Assembly (NCBI GenBank): GCA_955652395.1
Contig: CATPBJ010000112.1
Coordinates: forward strand, 1 to 45,220
Direction of reading: 5' to 3'
DNA length: 45,220 bases
Source: an uncultured Terriglobales bacterium
Lineage (GTDB): Bacteria > Acidobacteriota > Terriglobia > Terriglobales > Acidobacteriaceae
The notes below the pieces were generated by a model, which did not search any database, was not told the DNA's origin, and worked only from the letters and a program-made list of their open reading frames with translations. Below are positions 16,789-25,254 of this stretch, in pieces (within the stretch, counting starts at the first letter, position 1; each line of letters opens with the position of its first letter). Made by a program: the position numbers and the translations under genes.

Positions 16789-16857
16789 GCAAGACCTCGG
16801 GGACACTAGCAGTCGTTTACAGCCCATCCTTCGCGATAACATGAATGGAGATAGTCT

Positions 16858-17341
16858 ATGAAGTGGCTTCGCGCAGGGCTGGAAATAGTTGGCGTGATGG
16901 CGCTTCTGGCCATCCTTTTTTCGTGGCGTCCGCCGTTGGGGAGTTCCGCGGCCCGCGAGTCAATAAAGCAAAGCCGAAGGAAGTTCTTTTCGTCCTCAAC
17001 GAGGCTGCGTTTCCGTACAACAGAATTTCAAGGTGTTGGCTAGCTATGAATCGGAGGAGCTTCACCGGTGACCACTTGGATTACTACTGCATATCTCTTG
17101 CGAAGTTCGACCCTTCCGACTTCACGAAGAAAGAGTGGCACGAGGGGCCTGAAGCTGGCCGTCGGTGCAGCACGTCAAGCGGTCGATACTTGCTTCCCTA
17201 TCCGCGGAGCAAGCAGACTCGGCAGAGATGAACATTATGCTCCCGAAGGTCGTTCTGCATGGCCGGCAACCCTCGGCTGCGGAAGTGATCTTGTACGATC
17301 CCAAGGCCAGGGTGCTCTATTACGTGAACTATAAGACCTGA
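16858..17341 (+). pseudogene. Decayed gene for a small membrane-anchored protein, several frameshifts
   Basis: Fragments of one protein can be followed through three frames. They are MKWLRAGLEIVGVMALLAIL (signal anchor), then EVLFVLNEAAFPYN in another frame, NFKVLASYESEELHR in the third, DHLDYYCISLAKFDPSDFT back in the second, and finally SVQHVKRSILASLSAE followed by AEVILYDPKARVLYYVNYKT to the stop at 17341. The first shift is at a run of six T (16916-16921). At least four indels are needed, so this is genuine decay rather than one sequencing error. The ancestral protein would be about 160 residues. I do not recognise its family. Confidence 0.65.
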
Positions 17342-17349
17342 GCGAGCGT

Positions 17350-17367
17350 GGGGAGAGACCTCTCCCC
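17350..17367. promoter_or_regulatory. Perfect palindrome just upstream of lpxB
   Basis: GGGGAGAG (17350-17357) and CTCTCCCC (17360-17367) form an 8-bp stem with a 2-nt gap, ending 5 nt before the lpxB ATG. In RNA this hairpin would cover the ribosome binding site position (the left arm GGGGAGAG is purine-rich). It could be a dispersed repeat, an operator or a translational control hairpin. Confidence 0.4.
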
Positions 17368-17372
17368 TTACA

Positions 17373-18557
17373 ATGTCCTCCGTGCGAATCCTGATCTCCG
17401 CTGGGGAAGCTTCTGGCGAAATGTACGGCGCGCTGCTCATTGAAGCTTTGAGGCGTCTCGCGGGCGGTGGGACCCGCGCCACCTTGAAGCAACATTTGGA
17501 ATTTTTCGGTGTGGGTGGGGGTCGCATGCGAGCCGCGGGTTGCGATACCGTGGTCGACTCCAAAGATCTTGCTGTAGTCGGCATCTCGGAAATCCTCAGC
17601 CATCTGCCCAAAATCTGGGGTCTGTTTCACAAGCTGATTGCGGAAGCGGACAAACGCAAGCCTGATCTCGCCATTGTCATTGATTCCCCCGCGTTCAACT
17701 GGCGCGTGGCCCGCCAGATGCGCAAGCGTGGCATTGCGGTGGTCTACTACGTCTGTCCGCAATTCTGGGCGTGGCGTCAGGGACGGGTACGTCTGCTGCG
17801 AAAATATGTCGACAAGGCGTTGGTGATTTTCCCGTTCGAGGAGAAGTTCTACCGCGACCGCGGAGTGGATGCCGCATTCGTCGGCCACCCTCTCGCCGAC
17901 CTTCCCCGGCCTGAAATCGATCGCTCGGCCTATGCCAACCTGCACCATCTGGATGCCGCCAAACCCTGGATCACGCTCATGCCCGGCAGCCGCGTGAAAG
18001 AAGTGCGCATGAATCTGCCCGTGATTCTTGAGTCGGCCGCGAAGTTAGGCCCGGCATACGAATTTCTGCTGCCGGTTGCTCCCACACTGGATCGCCGCTT
18101 CCTGCCAGCGCTTATCGGGGACAATTCCATCCAGCTGGTTCCCGAGGCCCTGCCCGCTCTGGCCCAGTCGCGAGCCGGAATCATTGCCAGCGGCACGGCT
18201 ACGGTCGAGGCCGCAATGATGGGGACGCCATTCGTGATGGTGTACCGGGTCTCGCCCTTGACCTACCGGGTGGGGCGCCCGCGGGTCAAAATACCGCACT
18301 TTGCCATGGTCAACCTGATTGCTGGAGAGGAGGTGGTCCCTGAGTTAGTACAGCACGATTTCACCGCCGAGAAGGTTGTGGTCAGGCTCAATGAAATCAT
18401 TTCTGATGGCCGTGCCCGGAATAAAATGATCGCTGGGCTGGCCGGGGTGAAAGCCCGGTTGCACGGACCAATTCAAGACGAACGGCACCCAGTGGATCGT
18501 GCTGCCGAGGCGATTCTGTCGTTGTTGGGCGCAGGCGGGATGCCAAAAACTGGCTAA
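17373..18557 (+). CDS. lpxB: Lipid-A-disaccharide synthase
   Basis: 394 residues, GT19 family. It joins UDP-diacylglucosamine and lipid X to make the lipid A disaccharide at the inner membrane. Family motifs: ISAGEASGEMYGALL at the N-terminus, GVGGGRMRAAG, VIDSPAFNWRVA, YYVCPQFWAWRQGRV, FVGHPLAD, LMPGSRVKEV, and near the C-terminus ASGTATVEAAMMGTPFVMVYR. This indicates an LPS-bearing outer membrane. The other lpx genes (lpxA, lpxC, lpxD) are not in the window. A decayed gene and a GGGGAGAG palindrome lie directly upstream. Length and motifs are normal. Confidence 0.96.
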   Translation: MSSVRILISAGEASGEMYGALLIEALRRLAGGGTRATLKQHLEFFGVGGGRMRAAGCDTVVDSKDLAVVGISEILSHLPKIWGLFHKLIAEADKRKPDLAIVIDSPAFNWRVARQMRKRGIAVVYYVCPQFWAWRQGRVRLLRKYVDKALVIFPFEEKFYRDRGVDAAFVGHPLADLPRPEIDRSAYANLHHLDAAKPWITLMPGSRVKEVRMNLPVILESAAKLGPAYEFLLPVAPTLDRRFLPALIGDNSIQLVPEALPALAQSRAGIIASGTATVEAAMMGTPFVMVYRVSPLTYRVGRPRVKIPHFAMVNLIAGEEVVPELVQHDFTAEKVVVRLNEIISDGRARNKMIAGLAGVKARLHGPIQDERHPVDRAAEAILSLLGAGGMPKTG

Positions 18558-18632
18558 GCCTTGTCCTGCCAGCATCTTTTGCGCCACAATCTTCATCTTA
18601 ACGGTTATCGTAGTTGTGTCAGGAGACCGCTT

Positions 18633-20645
18633 TTGATCCATTTTCAACCGCAGCGTCAGCGTCGAACCCTGTTGCTGTGCCTTGTTTTCTGCTTCTTTTT
18701 GATGTCGTTGCCCTCGCGGGCGGCCGACAAGATGCGCCTGCGCGTGGACGACTACCAGATCGACGCCGAGCTCACGCCACATACCCACAAGATCAGCGCG
18801 CGGGCCAGGGTGAAGTTCACCGCCCTTGAAGATCTGAATGTCGCGACTTTTGAATTGCACAACGCGCTGCGCGTCATCAAGGTGGTCGATGCGGCGGGCA
18901 AGCCGTTGAGCGCCGAGCGCGTCACCCAGGATTCCACCATTCGCATTCCGCTCACTACTCCGGTGGCTAAAGATAGTTCGACCACGCTTACTTTCGAATA
19001 CGAAGGTGCGCTCGATTCCGCCGACGACAGTCCGGTACAAGGCCTCAAGCTGGCCCACATCGGCGACGACACGACCTACCTGCTGTACGCGGGCCGCTGG
19101 TTCCCGGTGAATGCCTACGGCATCAACCGCTTCACCGCCACCATGAACATCACCGTGCCGGCGCACATGATAGTCATCGGCAGCGGAAAGGAGTCCCCCG
19201 GCAGCGCCCCGGCAGCCAAGCGACCCGCAGGCGCCATGCCCACAAAGACCTTCGCCTTCGCCTGGGACAAGCCTAGTTTTCCCGGCACCATCGTGGCCGG
19301 CATTTTTCAGGAGGTCAAAAGTGATGAAGCCGGTCTGGACCTTCACGTCTTCTTCAAGCCGGCACATCAGAACCTGGGAGCAAGTTACGCGACCACTGCG
19401 GTCAAGGAATTCACCTACTACGTGACGCTCTACGGTGCTGCGCCTTCGACCACTCTGAAAGTGGTCGAGATCCCGGACGACACCGTACCCGCGGCCTGGG
19501 CACCGGAAATCGCCGCCGTCGCCAGCCGGGCCGTCACCGAAAAGGTCAATTACCGATTGCTGGCCAACACCATCGCACACCAGTGGTGGGGCGCCTCGGT
19601 CAGCCCGGCGTCGCGGGACGACTGGTGGCTGAACGACGGCTTTGCCCGTTATTCCGAGGCCCGCTACGTCGAACAGGCGGCGGGTCAGGCAGGTTTGGAA
19701 GAGACGGTTAAGGATATGTCAGTCGGTGCGCTGGCTTACGACACGGTACCACTCTCCAGCGCTGGAAAGCTTGATGTGTTCTCTCCTGAATTCCAATCTC
19801 TTGTGACCGACAAGGGCGCCATGATCCTGCACATGTTGCGTTGGGTCATCGGCAATCAGAAATACGACCAAACCATGCGCACTTTCGCCGGCAAGTACGC
19901 GGGGAAGTCGGCATCCCTGGATGATTTCCGCGCTCTGGCCGAGCAGAACTACGGCCAGCAGCTTACCTGGTTTTTCTCCCAGTGGCTCGACTCCACCGGC
20001 GCACCGGAATTCAAGACCAAGTACACCATCTTCCGGCTGGGCAACAACAAAGGCTTTCGAGTTGTGGGCCAGATCTCACAGGACCTCGATCTGTTCCGCA
20101 TGCCGGTGGACCTCAAGATCGATACCGACGGCAAGACGGAGAACAAACGCATCGAAGTCGTGGGCACGAATTCGGCGTTCAACGTCGAAACCTACGGCAA
20201 GCCCCGCCGGATCGTGGTCGATCCCGATGACCGGGTGCTGAAAAACTCATCCGACGTCAGGCTGAGAGCTTCCATCCAGCGCGGCCAGGGCCTGACCCAG
20301 CAGGGAGACCTTGCGGGCGCGCTGCTGGAGTTTAACAAAGCGCTCGACGTCAACAAGAACAGTTCGCTGGCCCACTATCGTGTCGCCGAGGTCTTCTTCC
20401 TCCAGCGGAACTTCCAGGCCGCGGCCAACGCCTATCGCGACTGTCTGAACGGCGATGGCGAGCCGCGCTGGACCGAGGTCTGGAGCCACATTCAGCTGGG
20501 CAAGATCTTCGACGTCACCGGACAGCGCGAACGCGCCACCAATGAATACCGTCAAGCGCTACAAACCAACGACAACACCCAGGGCGCTCTGGATGAGGCC
20601 CGGAAGTATCTGCAAAAAGCATTCGAGCAGCAAAAAAACGGATAG
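18633..20645 (+). CDS. Secreted M1-peptidase-like protein without zinc site, with C-terminal TPRs
   Basis: 670 residues from a TTG with AGGAG 7 nt upstream; an upstream TTG at 18561 is less likely. The signal peptide is TLLLCLVFCFFLMSLPSRA followed by ADK. The body follows the M1 aminopeptidase layout: a beta-saddle, then the gluzincin-like domain. The zinc helix HExxH is replaced by NTIAH (residues 312-316), the third ligand region reads WLNDGFARYSE instead of WLNEGFAxYxE, and no GAMEN motif is visible. Catalysis is therefore unlikely. The last 125 residues hold two or three TPR-like repeats (GALLEFNKALDVN, AANAYRDCL, ATNEYRQAL). It may act as a periplasmic binding or scaffold protein. It lies 75 nt after lpxB and may be cotranscribed. 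Confidence 0.85.
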   Translation: MIHFQPQRQRRTLLLCLVFCFFLMSLPSRAADKMRLRVDDYQIDAELTPHTHKISARARVKFTALEDLNVATFELHNALRVIKVVDAAGKPLSAERVTQDSTIRIPLTTPVAKDSSTTLTFEYEGALDSADDSPVQGLKLAHIGDDTTYLLYAGRWFPVNAYGINRFTATMNITVPAHMIVIGSGKESPGSAPAAKRPAGAMPTKTFAFAWDKPSFPGTIVAGIFQEVKSDEAGLDLHVFFKPAHQNLGASYATTAVKEFTYYVTLYGAAPSTTLKVVEIPDDTVPAAWAPEIAAVASRAVTEKVNYRLLANTIAHQWWGASVSPASRDDWWLNDGFARYSEARYVEQAAGQAGLEETVKDMSVGALAYDTVPLSSAGKLDVFSPEFQSLVTDKGAMILHMLRWVIGNQKYDQTMRTFAGKYAGKSASLDDFRALAEQNYGQQLTWFFSQWLDSTGAPEFKTKYTIFRLGNNKGFRVVGQISQDLDLFRMPVDLKIDTDGKTENKRIEVVGTNSAFNVETYGKPRRIVVDPDDRVLKNSSDVRLRASIQRGQGLTQQGDLAGALLEFNKALDVNKNSSLAHYRVAEVFFLQRNFQAAANAYRDCLNGDGEPRWTEVWSHIQLGKIFDVTGQRERATNEYRQALQTNDNTQGALDEARKYLQKAFEQQKNG

Positions 20646-20673
20646 CCTGAATGTGGGCTCGGTAATGAACCAC

Positions 20674-20706
20674 GTAGCGCCGCCGGCGGCTGTCGTGGGG
20701 GGCTAC
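20674..20706. repeat. GTAGC...GCTAC palindromic element at the thioesterase stop
   Basis: A GC-rich element bounded by GTAGC (20674-20678) and GCTAC (20702-20706), with GCCGCC/GGCGGC inside. On the minus strand the boundary GTAG supplies the TAG stop of the thioesterase gene. Related elements occur at 34790-34934 and 41535-41550. Confidence 0.6.
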
Positions 20707-21128
20707 TGGAATGCGCGCTTCACGGCCAGAGTGACCATGGCCTTGGAGACCAGCTTTTCTTCTGCATCCTTCAGCGCGAAAACTTCTGCCTCGCAAATCA
20801 CTAGCATTTTACCTGCACGCAGCACACGTCCGCGGCAACGCAAGCGGTCGGCCACGGCCGGATGCAGAAAATTTATTTTGAACTCGACGCTGACCACGTC
20901 ACGGTCCAGACCGACCGCGCCGCGGGCCGCGCATCCGGCAGTGTGGTCCGCCATGGTAGCCAGCACGCCCGCATGGATCAGGCCGTGCTGTTGTCGGTGG
21001 CGCTCGGCTGGAACCAGCATAGTTTCGCAATATTCGTCTTCGATACGAGTCAACTGCATACCTAGGTCGCGAACGAAGTTGGCGCTGTCGAATATGTGGC
21101 GCACCTGGTTTTTCAGGCGTTCATCCAT
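20703..21128 (-). CDS. PaaI-family hotdog thioesterase
   Basis: 141 residues, single hotdog domain. The central helix segment HGLIHAGVLATMADHTAGCAA matches the PaaI/YdiI-type pattern H-G-G-x-x-x-x-L-x-D-x-A, with the active-site Asp on the long helix. It is followed by VSVEFKINFLHPA, also typical. Members hydrolyse acyl- or phenylacetyl-CoA thioesters, often as housekeeping clean-up enzymes; the substrate here cannot be inferred. The gene lies 57 nt upstream of fabH in the minus-strand map (fabH is transcribed first), so both may share a transcript. Its TAG stop lies in a dispersed palindrome. Confidence 0.85.
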   Translation of the reverse strand: MDERLKNQVRHIFDSANFVRDLGMQLTRIEDEYCETMLVPAERHRQQHGLIHAGVLATMADHTAGCAARGAVGLDRDVVSVEFKINFLHPAVADRLRCRGRVLRAGKMLVICEAEVFALKDAEEKLVSKAMVTLAVKRAFQ

Positions 21129-21185
21129 GGGATTCTGAGCGACCCGGAGACTGAGCTTCCAGAGTCCGCAATCGAGAAAGAATTT

Positions 21186-22184
21186 CTAGAAGGCCCACCG
21201 CAGTAGGGTCACGCCCACCGTGAATCCCGCGCCCACTGACGCCAGCAGCACCAGGTTGCCCTTCTTGAGCTTACCTTCCTGCCGCGCGGTATCCATCGCC
21301 AGAGGGATCGTTCCGGCGGTAGTGTTGCCGTAACGATCGATATTGACCACCACGCTCTCCGGTCTCATACCCAGACGGTCCGCCGTAGCCGTGATAATCC
21401 GCCGGTTGGCCTGGTGGGGAATGAAGGTATCGATGTCGGCGCCTTTGAGTCCGTTACGGGTCAAGATCTTCTCGCACAGTTCTGCCTGCTTGCGGACAGC
21501 GAACTTGAAGACCGCCTGCCCATCCTGATGAACGTAGTGCATTCGCTTCTCCAGTGTTTCCTGGGTGGCGGGATGGAGGCTCCCGCCACCTGGCATGTAG
21601 AGCGAACAACCACCCGAACCATCCACTTCGTGAATGAAATCGATCAAGCCCACCGAGTCGCCCTCAGCCGGTTCCAGGATGACCGCACCGGCGCCGTCGC
21701 CAAAAATCACGCAGGTGGCGCGGTCGGTGTAGTCGATGATCGATGACATCACGTCCGCCCCGATCACCATCACTTTGGTGTGCGCGCCGGTGGCAATAAA
21801 TTGCGCCCCGGTCTGGAGCGCGTAAACGAATGCCGAGCAGGCGGCTGAAAGATCAAATCCCCAAACTCCTTTTGCGCCCAGCTTGTGCTGCACCAGGCAG
21901 GCGGTAGAAGGAAAAAACATGTCCGGCGTGACCGTGGCTACCAGGATCGCATCCAGGTCGGAGGGCTCCAGGCCGCGCTGGGCCAGTGCCCGGCGTGCGG
22001 CCTCGGTGGCCAGGTCGCTGGTGGCTATGCCCTTGTCCGCGATATGCCGCTCGCGAATGCCGGTGCGCTCCACAATCCAGTCGTTGGAGGTTTCCACCAG
22101 CTTTTCCAGATCGTCATTGGTCAGAAGACGCGGCGGGACATAAGCACCCAGGGCAGTAATCTTGGCGCGCACCAGTTGGCTCAC
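21186..22184 (-). CDS. fabH: Beta-ketoacyl-ACP synthase III
   Basis: 332 residues from a GTG at 22184. The frame stays open to 22289 but that extension has no similarity to the family, and GGAGA lies 9 nt before the GTG. FabH starts fatty-acid synthesis by condensing acetyl-CoA with malonyl-ACP. The triad is visible: Cys116 in LSAACSAF, His in [10 protein letters not shown] and Asn in [13 protein letters not shown]. The start of the mature fold, [20 protein letters not shown] followed by [13 protein letters not shown], is canonical. The genes commonly next to fabH (plsX, rpmF, fabD) are absent upstream, where a 387-nt gap leads to a divergent DUF1800 gene. Confidence 0.95.
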   Translation of the reverse strand: MSQLVRAKITALGAYVPPRLLTNDDLEKLVETSNDWIVERTGIRERHIADKGIATSDLATEAARRALAQRGLEPSDLDAILVATVTPDMFFPSTACLVQHKLGAKGVWGFDLSAACSAFVYALQTGAQFIATGAHTKVMVIGADVMSSIIDYTDRATCVIFGDGAGAVILEPAEGDSVGLIDFIHEVDGSGGCSLYMPGGGSLHPATQETLEKRMHYVHQDGQAVFKFAVRKQAELCEKILTRNGLKGADIDTFIPHQANRRIITATADRLGMRPESVVVNIDRYGNTTAGTIPLAMDTARQEGKLKKGNLVLLASVGAGFTVGVTLLRWAF

Positions 22185-22571
22185 TCGATCAGTTCTCCGG
22201 GTTCGAATCTTGTGGTGAAAGACGAACCGTTTATTTTGACGCACCCATACGGCAATGTCCAACTGTATGTCCCGCAGAGGGTTGCTCAAATCCGGACGGT
22301 CGAGTCCATCTCTCGACGAGCCGGTCGTCCATTACCCCGGTACATGTACCTGCAGCCGCAAAATGCACGACGGAGCTACGCCGCTAGTGCTTCCGAAAGG
22401 CAGCGCGCGCCCCGAAATGGCACTAGTCCCGGAATGGACCACGGAGACCTTCGCATACAGGCAGCGTTTGACTACGCTTCACCAGCCACTCGAAAACTTG
22501 CGACGCGCCCATGTGCGACGCGCCCATGAATGTTTCCTCTGTACTCGGATCTTCAGGAAAGGGGATCAGAG
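22185..22571. other. Gene-free divergent region between fabH and the DUF1800 gene
   Basis: 387 nt with no convincing coding sequence; the open frames here lack start signals and family resemblance. It should hold the promoters of both divergent genes, but no strong -35/-10 pair stands out. A GGTTCG...CGAACC inverted repeat lies near 22202-22235. A perfect 15-bp tandem duplication (TGCGACGCGCCCATG) occupies 22499-22528, shortly before the DUF1800 ribosome binding site. Confidence 0.6.
22499..22528. repeat. Perfect 15-bp tandem duplication
   Basis: TGCGACGCGCCCATG is present twice, back to back, at 22499-22513 and 22514-22528, ending 43 nt before the DUF1800 start. A recent tandem duplication or a duplicated binding site. 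Confidence 0.8.
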
Positions 22572-25241
22572 ATGATCGGATCAGCAAAGTCTCCAGGCGC
22601 AAGGTTCGCGGGCGCTATGGTGGTTTCTCTTGTCATTCTTGCATGGTCGGGCTGCGGCGGCGGGATGAGTGTTGGTGGCTCGATCTCGACTTCAAACGGT
22701 ATGACGGTTACGCCTCCGAGCGCCACGGTTCGCGCCGGAGACAGCACCCAGTTCTCGGCCACGGTCACGGGAAACATGAACCAGTCCGTTACCTGGTCAG
22801 TGAACGACGTGGCCGCCGGGAATTCAACCGTTGGCACCATCGATGCCACTGGAAAATACAAGGCTCCGGCCAGCCTCCCCACGCCGAATTCGGTGAAAAT
22901 CAAGGCCACTAGCACAGCTGACAGAACCCTTTCCGCAACCAGTTCTGTGAGTCTCGAGAATCCTATTCCTCAACTCGACACTTTGAGCCCTACCTTCCTC
23001 CCAGTGGGCAATTTCTCACTGAAAGTGGGGGGCGCAAATTTCGTGAACGGTGCCCAAGTGATGTTCGGTGGAACGGCCTTGACCACCACCTATGTGAGCC
23101 CTACCCAGCTTACGGCCAGCGGAACCGCCGCAGCGGCACAAGTAGGAATGGTCAAGATCACGGTCGTGAATCCTGACCCCGGCAAAATCGGGTCTACCGC
23201 CTCCTTGAACGTGCAGGTGGGCGCTGCCGGCCAAGTGTCGGTGCAGGTGATACCAGCCACCGCCGAGATCACCGCCGGCTCCACGTTCCAGTACCGGACG
23301 GCCGTAAACGGCGCGGGTGGCAATACCGCGGTGAAGTGGGCAATTAACGGAATACCGAATGGCAATCCGACGGTAGGCACGATTTCCGCGGGCGGAATAT
23401 ATCAAGCGCCGGCTACGGTCCCGACCCCCAACACGATCCAGGTGCAAGCGACCAGCTTGGCGGATACGACCGCTACCGCCACCGGCACGGCAACCCTTAC
23501 CAACCCGGCACCGGTCGTAACGGCAGTGCTGCCCACGACGATTCCCGTGGGTGCTTTCACCTTGGTGGTCACCGGCCAGCAATTTGCGAATGGTGCGGTT
23601 GTGTCATTCGGGGGCACGTTCCTGACCACCACGTTTGTCTCGCGCAACGAACTCACGGCAACCGGCACGGCAACCAGCGCTCAAGCCGGCACGGTTCAGG
23701 TTACCGTGATCAATCCCGATCCCGGCTCGAAAACCTCCAACGCGTTTGCGCTGGCGGTGGGAACCTCCGCCAATACTTTGAGCGCCGCGGCAGCCGCACG
23801 CCTGCTTGAACAGTCCAGCTGGGGCGTAAACCCACAGACCCTCTCGCATGTGCAAGCCGTGGGCGTGCAGGCGTTCCTCAATGAGCAGTTCGCCGCGCCG
23901 GCTTCGCCCTTCCCCGCGCCCGGAGCTAACGACGATATGTCCTTCGTGCAAAAGCGCTTTTTCACCAATGCGCTAACCGGTCAGGACCAGCTGCGGCAGC
24001 GCGTGGCCTGGGGCCTCTCGCAGATCCTGGTGGCCTCAGCCGTAAAAATAAACAACCCCAGCGCATTCGTGCTTTGGCAAAACATGTTCCAGAACGACGC
24101 CTTCGGCAACTTCTCCACACTACTGACGGACGTCACTCTGAGCCCGGTGATGGGCAACTATCTGGACATGGTGAATAACGATAAGCCCGACCCCACTCGT
24201 GGCATCAACCCTAACGAGAACTTTGCCCGCGAAATATTGCAGCTGTTCAGTATCGGACTGGAAAAGCTAAATCCGGACGGTACGCCGCAACTGGATGGCT
24301 CGGGTAATGCCATCCCGACGTATGGCCAGGACGAGATCATTGGCTTCGCCCACGTGTTCACGGGATGGACCTATCCCACCAAGCCGGCAGCAACCGCTCG
24401 CTTCGGCAATCCTGAATTCTACGGTGGGCCCATGATCCCCTTCGACAGTCACCACGATACCGGCGCAAAACTCCTGCTGAACGGAGTAACGCTTCCAGCC
24501 GGTGGAACCGCGCAGGCTGATCTAACGGCTGCGCTGCAGAACATTTTCAGCCATCCCAACGTGGGCATGTTCATTTGCAGGCAGCTCATCCTGCGCCTGG
24601 TGACGAGCAACCCGAGTCCAGAATATGTAGGCCGGGTGGCCGCCGTATTCGGCGACAACGGCAACGGCGTGCGCGGCGACCTGAAGGCGGTGGTGTCCGC
24701 AATCCTGATGGATCCAGAGGCGCGCCGCGGCGACGATCCGGCTCAGGTTCAACCTAGTGACGGTCACCTTAAAGAGCCCGTGCTGTTCATCACCAACCTG
24801 TTGCGCGCGATGAATGGCGTGTCTGACGGCGCGGTGCTCTCGGATCGGGCTAACGACATGAAGCAGCCGCCGTTCTTCTCGCCGACGGTGTTCAATTTCT
24901 ATCACCCCGATCACGTGATTGCTGGGACTACGTTATTTGGCCCCGAATTCGAGATCTTCGACAACAGCACCAGCGTATCCCGGATCAATTTCGTGAACAC
25001 CCTGGTTTACGGATCGGTGAGCGGGACCACCACCGTGGATCTCTCAGGCTACGTGCCGCTGGCCGCAAACCCGGATCAACTGGTCACCGCCGTCGCGGCC
25101 GTGATGTTGCACGGCCAGGTGTCGGACAACATGCGGAGCACCCTGGTAACTACGCTTTCGGGCATCCCTGACAACACCCGGCGCACCAAGGCCGCTTTCT
25201 ATCTGATCGGCAGTTCATCGCAGTTCCAGGTCGAACACTAA
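22572..25241 (+). CDS. Ig-like/IPT-domain lipoprotein with C-terminal DUF1800
   Basis: 889 residues from the ATG at 22572, preceded by an AGGAAAGGGG stretch. The N-terminus is a lipoprotein-like signal ending LAWSGC (Cys28). Two tandem modules of about 190 residues follow, each a bacterial Ig-like domain (GDSTQFSATV / GSTFQYRTAV, then VGTID or VGTIS) plus an IPT/TIG domain (LPVGNFSLKVGGANF / IPVGAFTLVVTGQQF). The C-terminal half is DUF1800: AAAARLLEQSSWGVNPQTL, the NENFAREILQLFSIGL motif, GQDEIIGFAHVFTGWTY and the FICRQLILRLV helix. DUF1800 proteins almost always pair with a DUF1501 gene, as here with a 13-nt gap. The pair's function is unknown; it is common in Acidobacteria and Planctomycetes. 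Confidence 0.9.
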   Translation: MIGSAKSPGARFAGAMVVSLVILAWSGCGGGMSVGGSISTSNGMTVTPPSATVRAGDSTQFSATVTGNMNQSVTWSVNDVAAGNSTVGTIDATGKYKAPASLPTPNSVKIKATSTADRTLSATSSVSLENPIPQLDTLSPTFLPVGNFSLKVGGANFVNGAQVMFGGTALTTTYVSPTQLTASGTAAAAQVGMVKITVVNPDPGKIGSTASLNVQVGAAGQVSVQVIPATAEITAGSTFQYRTAVNGAGGNTAVKWAINGIPNGNPTVGTISAGGIYQAPATVPTPNTIQVQATSLADTTATATGTATLTNPAPVVTAVLPTTIPVGAFTLVVTGQQFANGAVVSFGGTFLTTTFVSRNELTATGTATSAQAGTVQVTVINPDPGSKTSNAFALAVGTSANTLSAAAAARLLEQSSWGVNPQTLSHVQAVGVQAFLNEQFAAPASPFPAPGANDDMSFVQKRFFTNALTGQDQLRQRVAWGLSQILVASAVKINNPSAFVLWQNMFQNDAFGNFSTLLTDVTLSPVMGNYLDMVNNDKPDPTRGINPNENFAREILQLFSIGLEKLNPDGTPQLDGSGNAIPTYGQDEIIGFAHVFTGWTYPTKPAATARFGNPEFYGGPMIPFDSHHDTGAKLLLNGVTLPAGGTAQADLTAALQNIFSHPNVGMFICRQLILRLVTSNPSPEYVGRVAAVFGDNGNGVRGDLKAVVSAILMDPEARRGDDPAQVQPSDGHLKEPVLFITNLLRAMNGVSDGAVLSDRANDMKQPPFFSPTVFNFYHPDHVIAGTTLFGPEFEIFDNSTSVSRINFVNTLVYGSVSGTTTVDLSGYVPLAANPDQLVTAVAAVMLHGQVSDNMRSTLVTTLSGIPDNTRRTKAAFYLIGSSSQFQVEH

Positions 25242-25254
25242 AGGGAGAACCTCC

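Noticed and set aside
22255-22575. Open frames in the fabH-DUF1800 gap
   Set aside because: Composition looks like non-coding GC-rich DNA; no family, weak starts and overlap with the tandem duplication.
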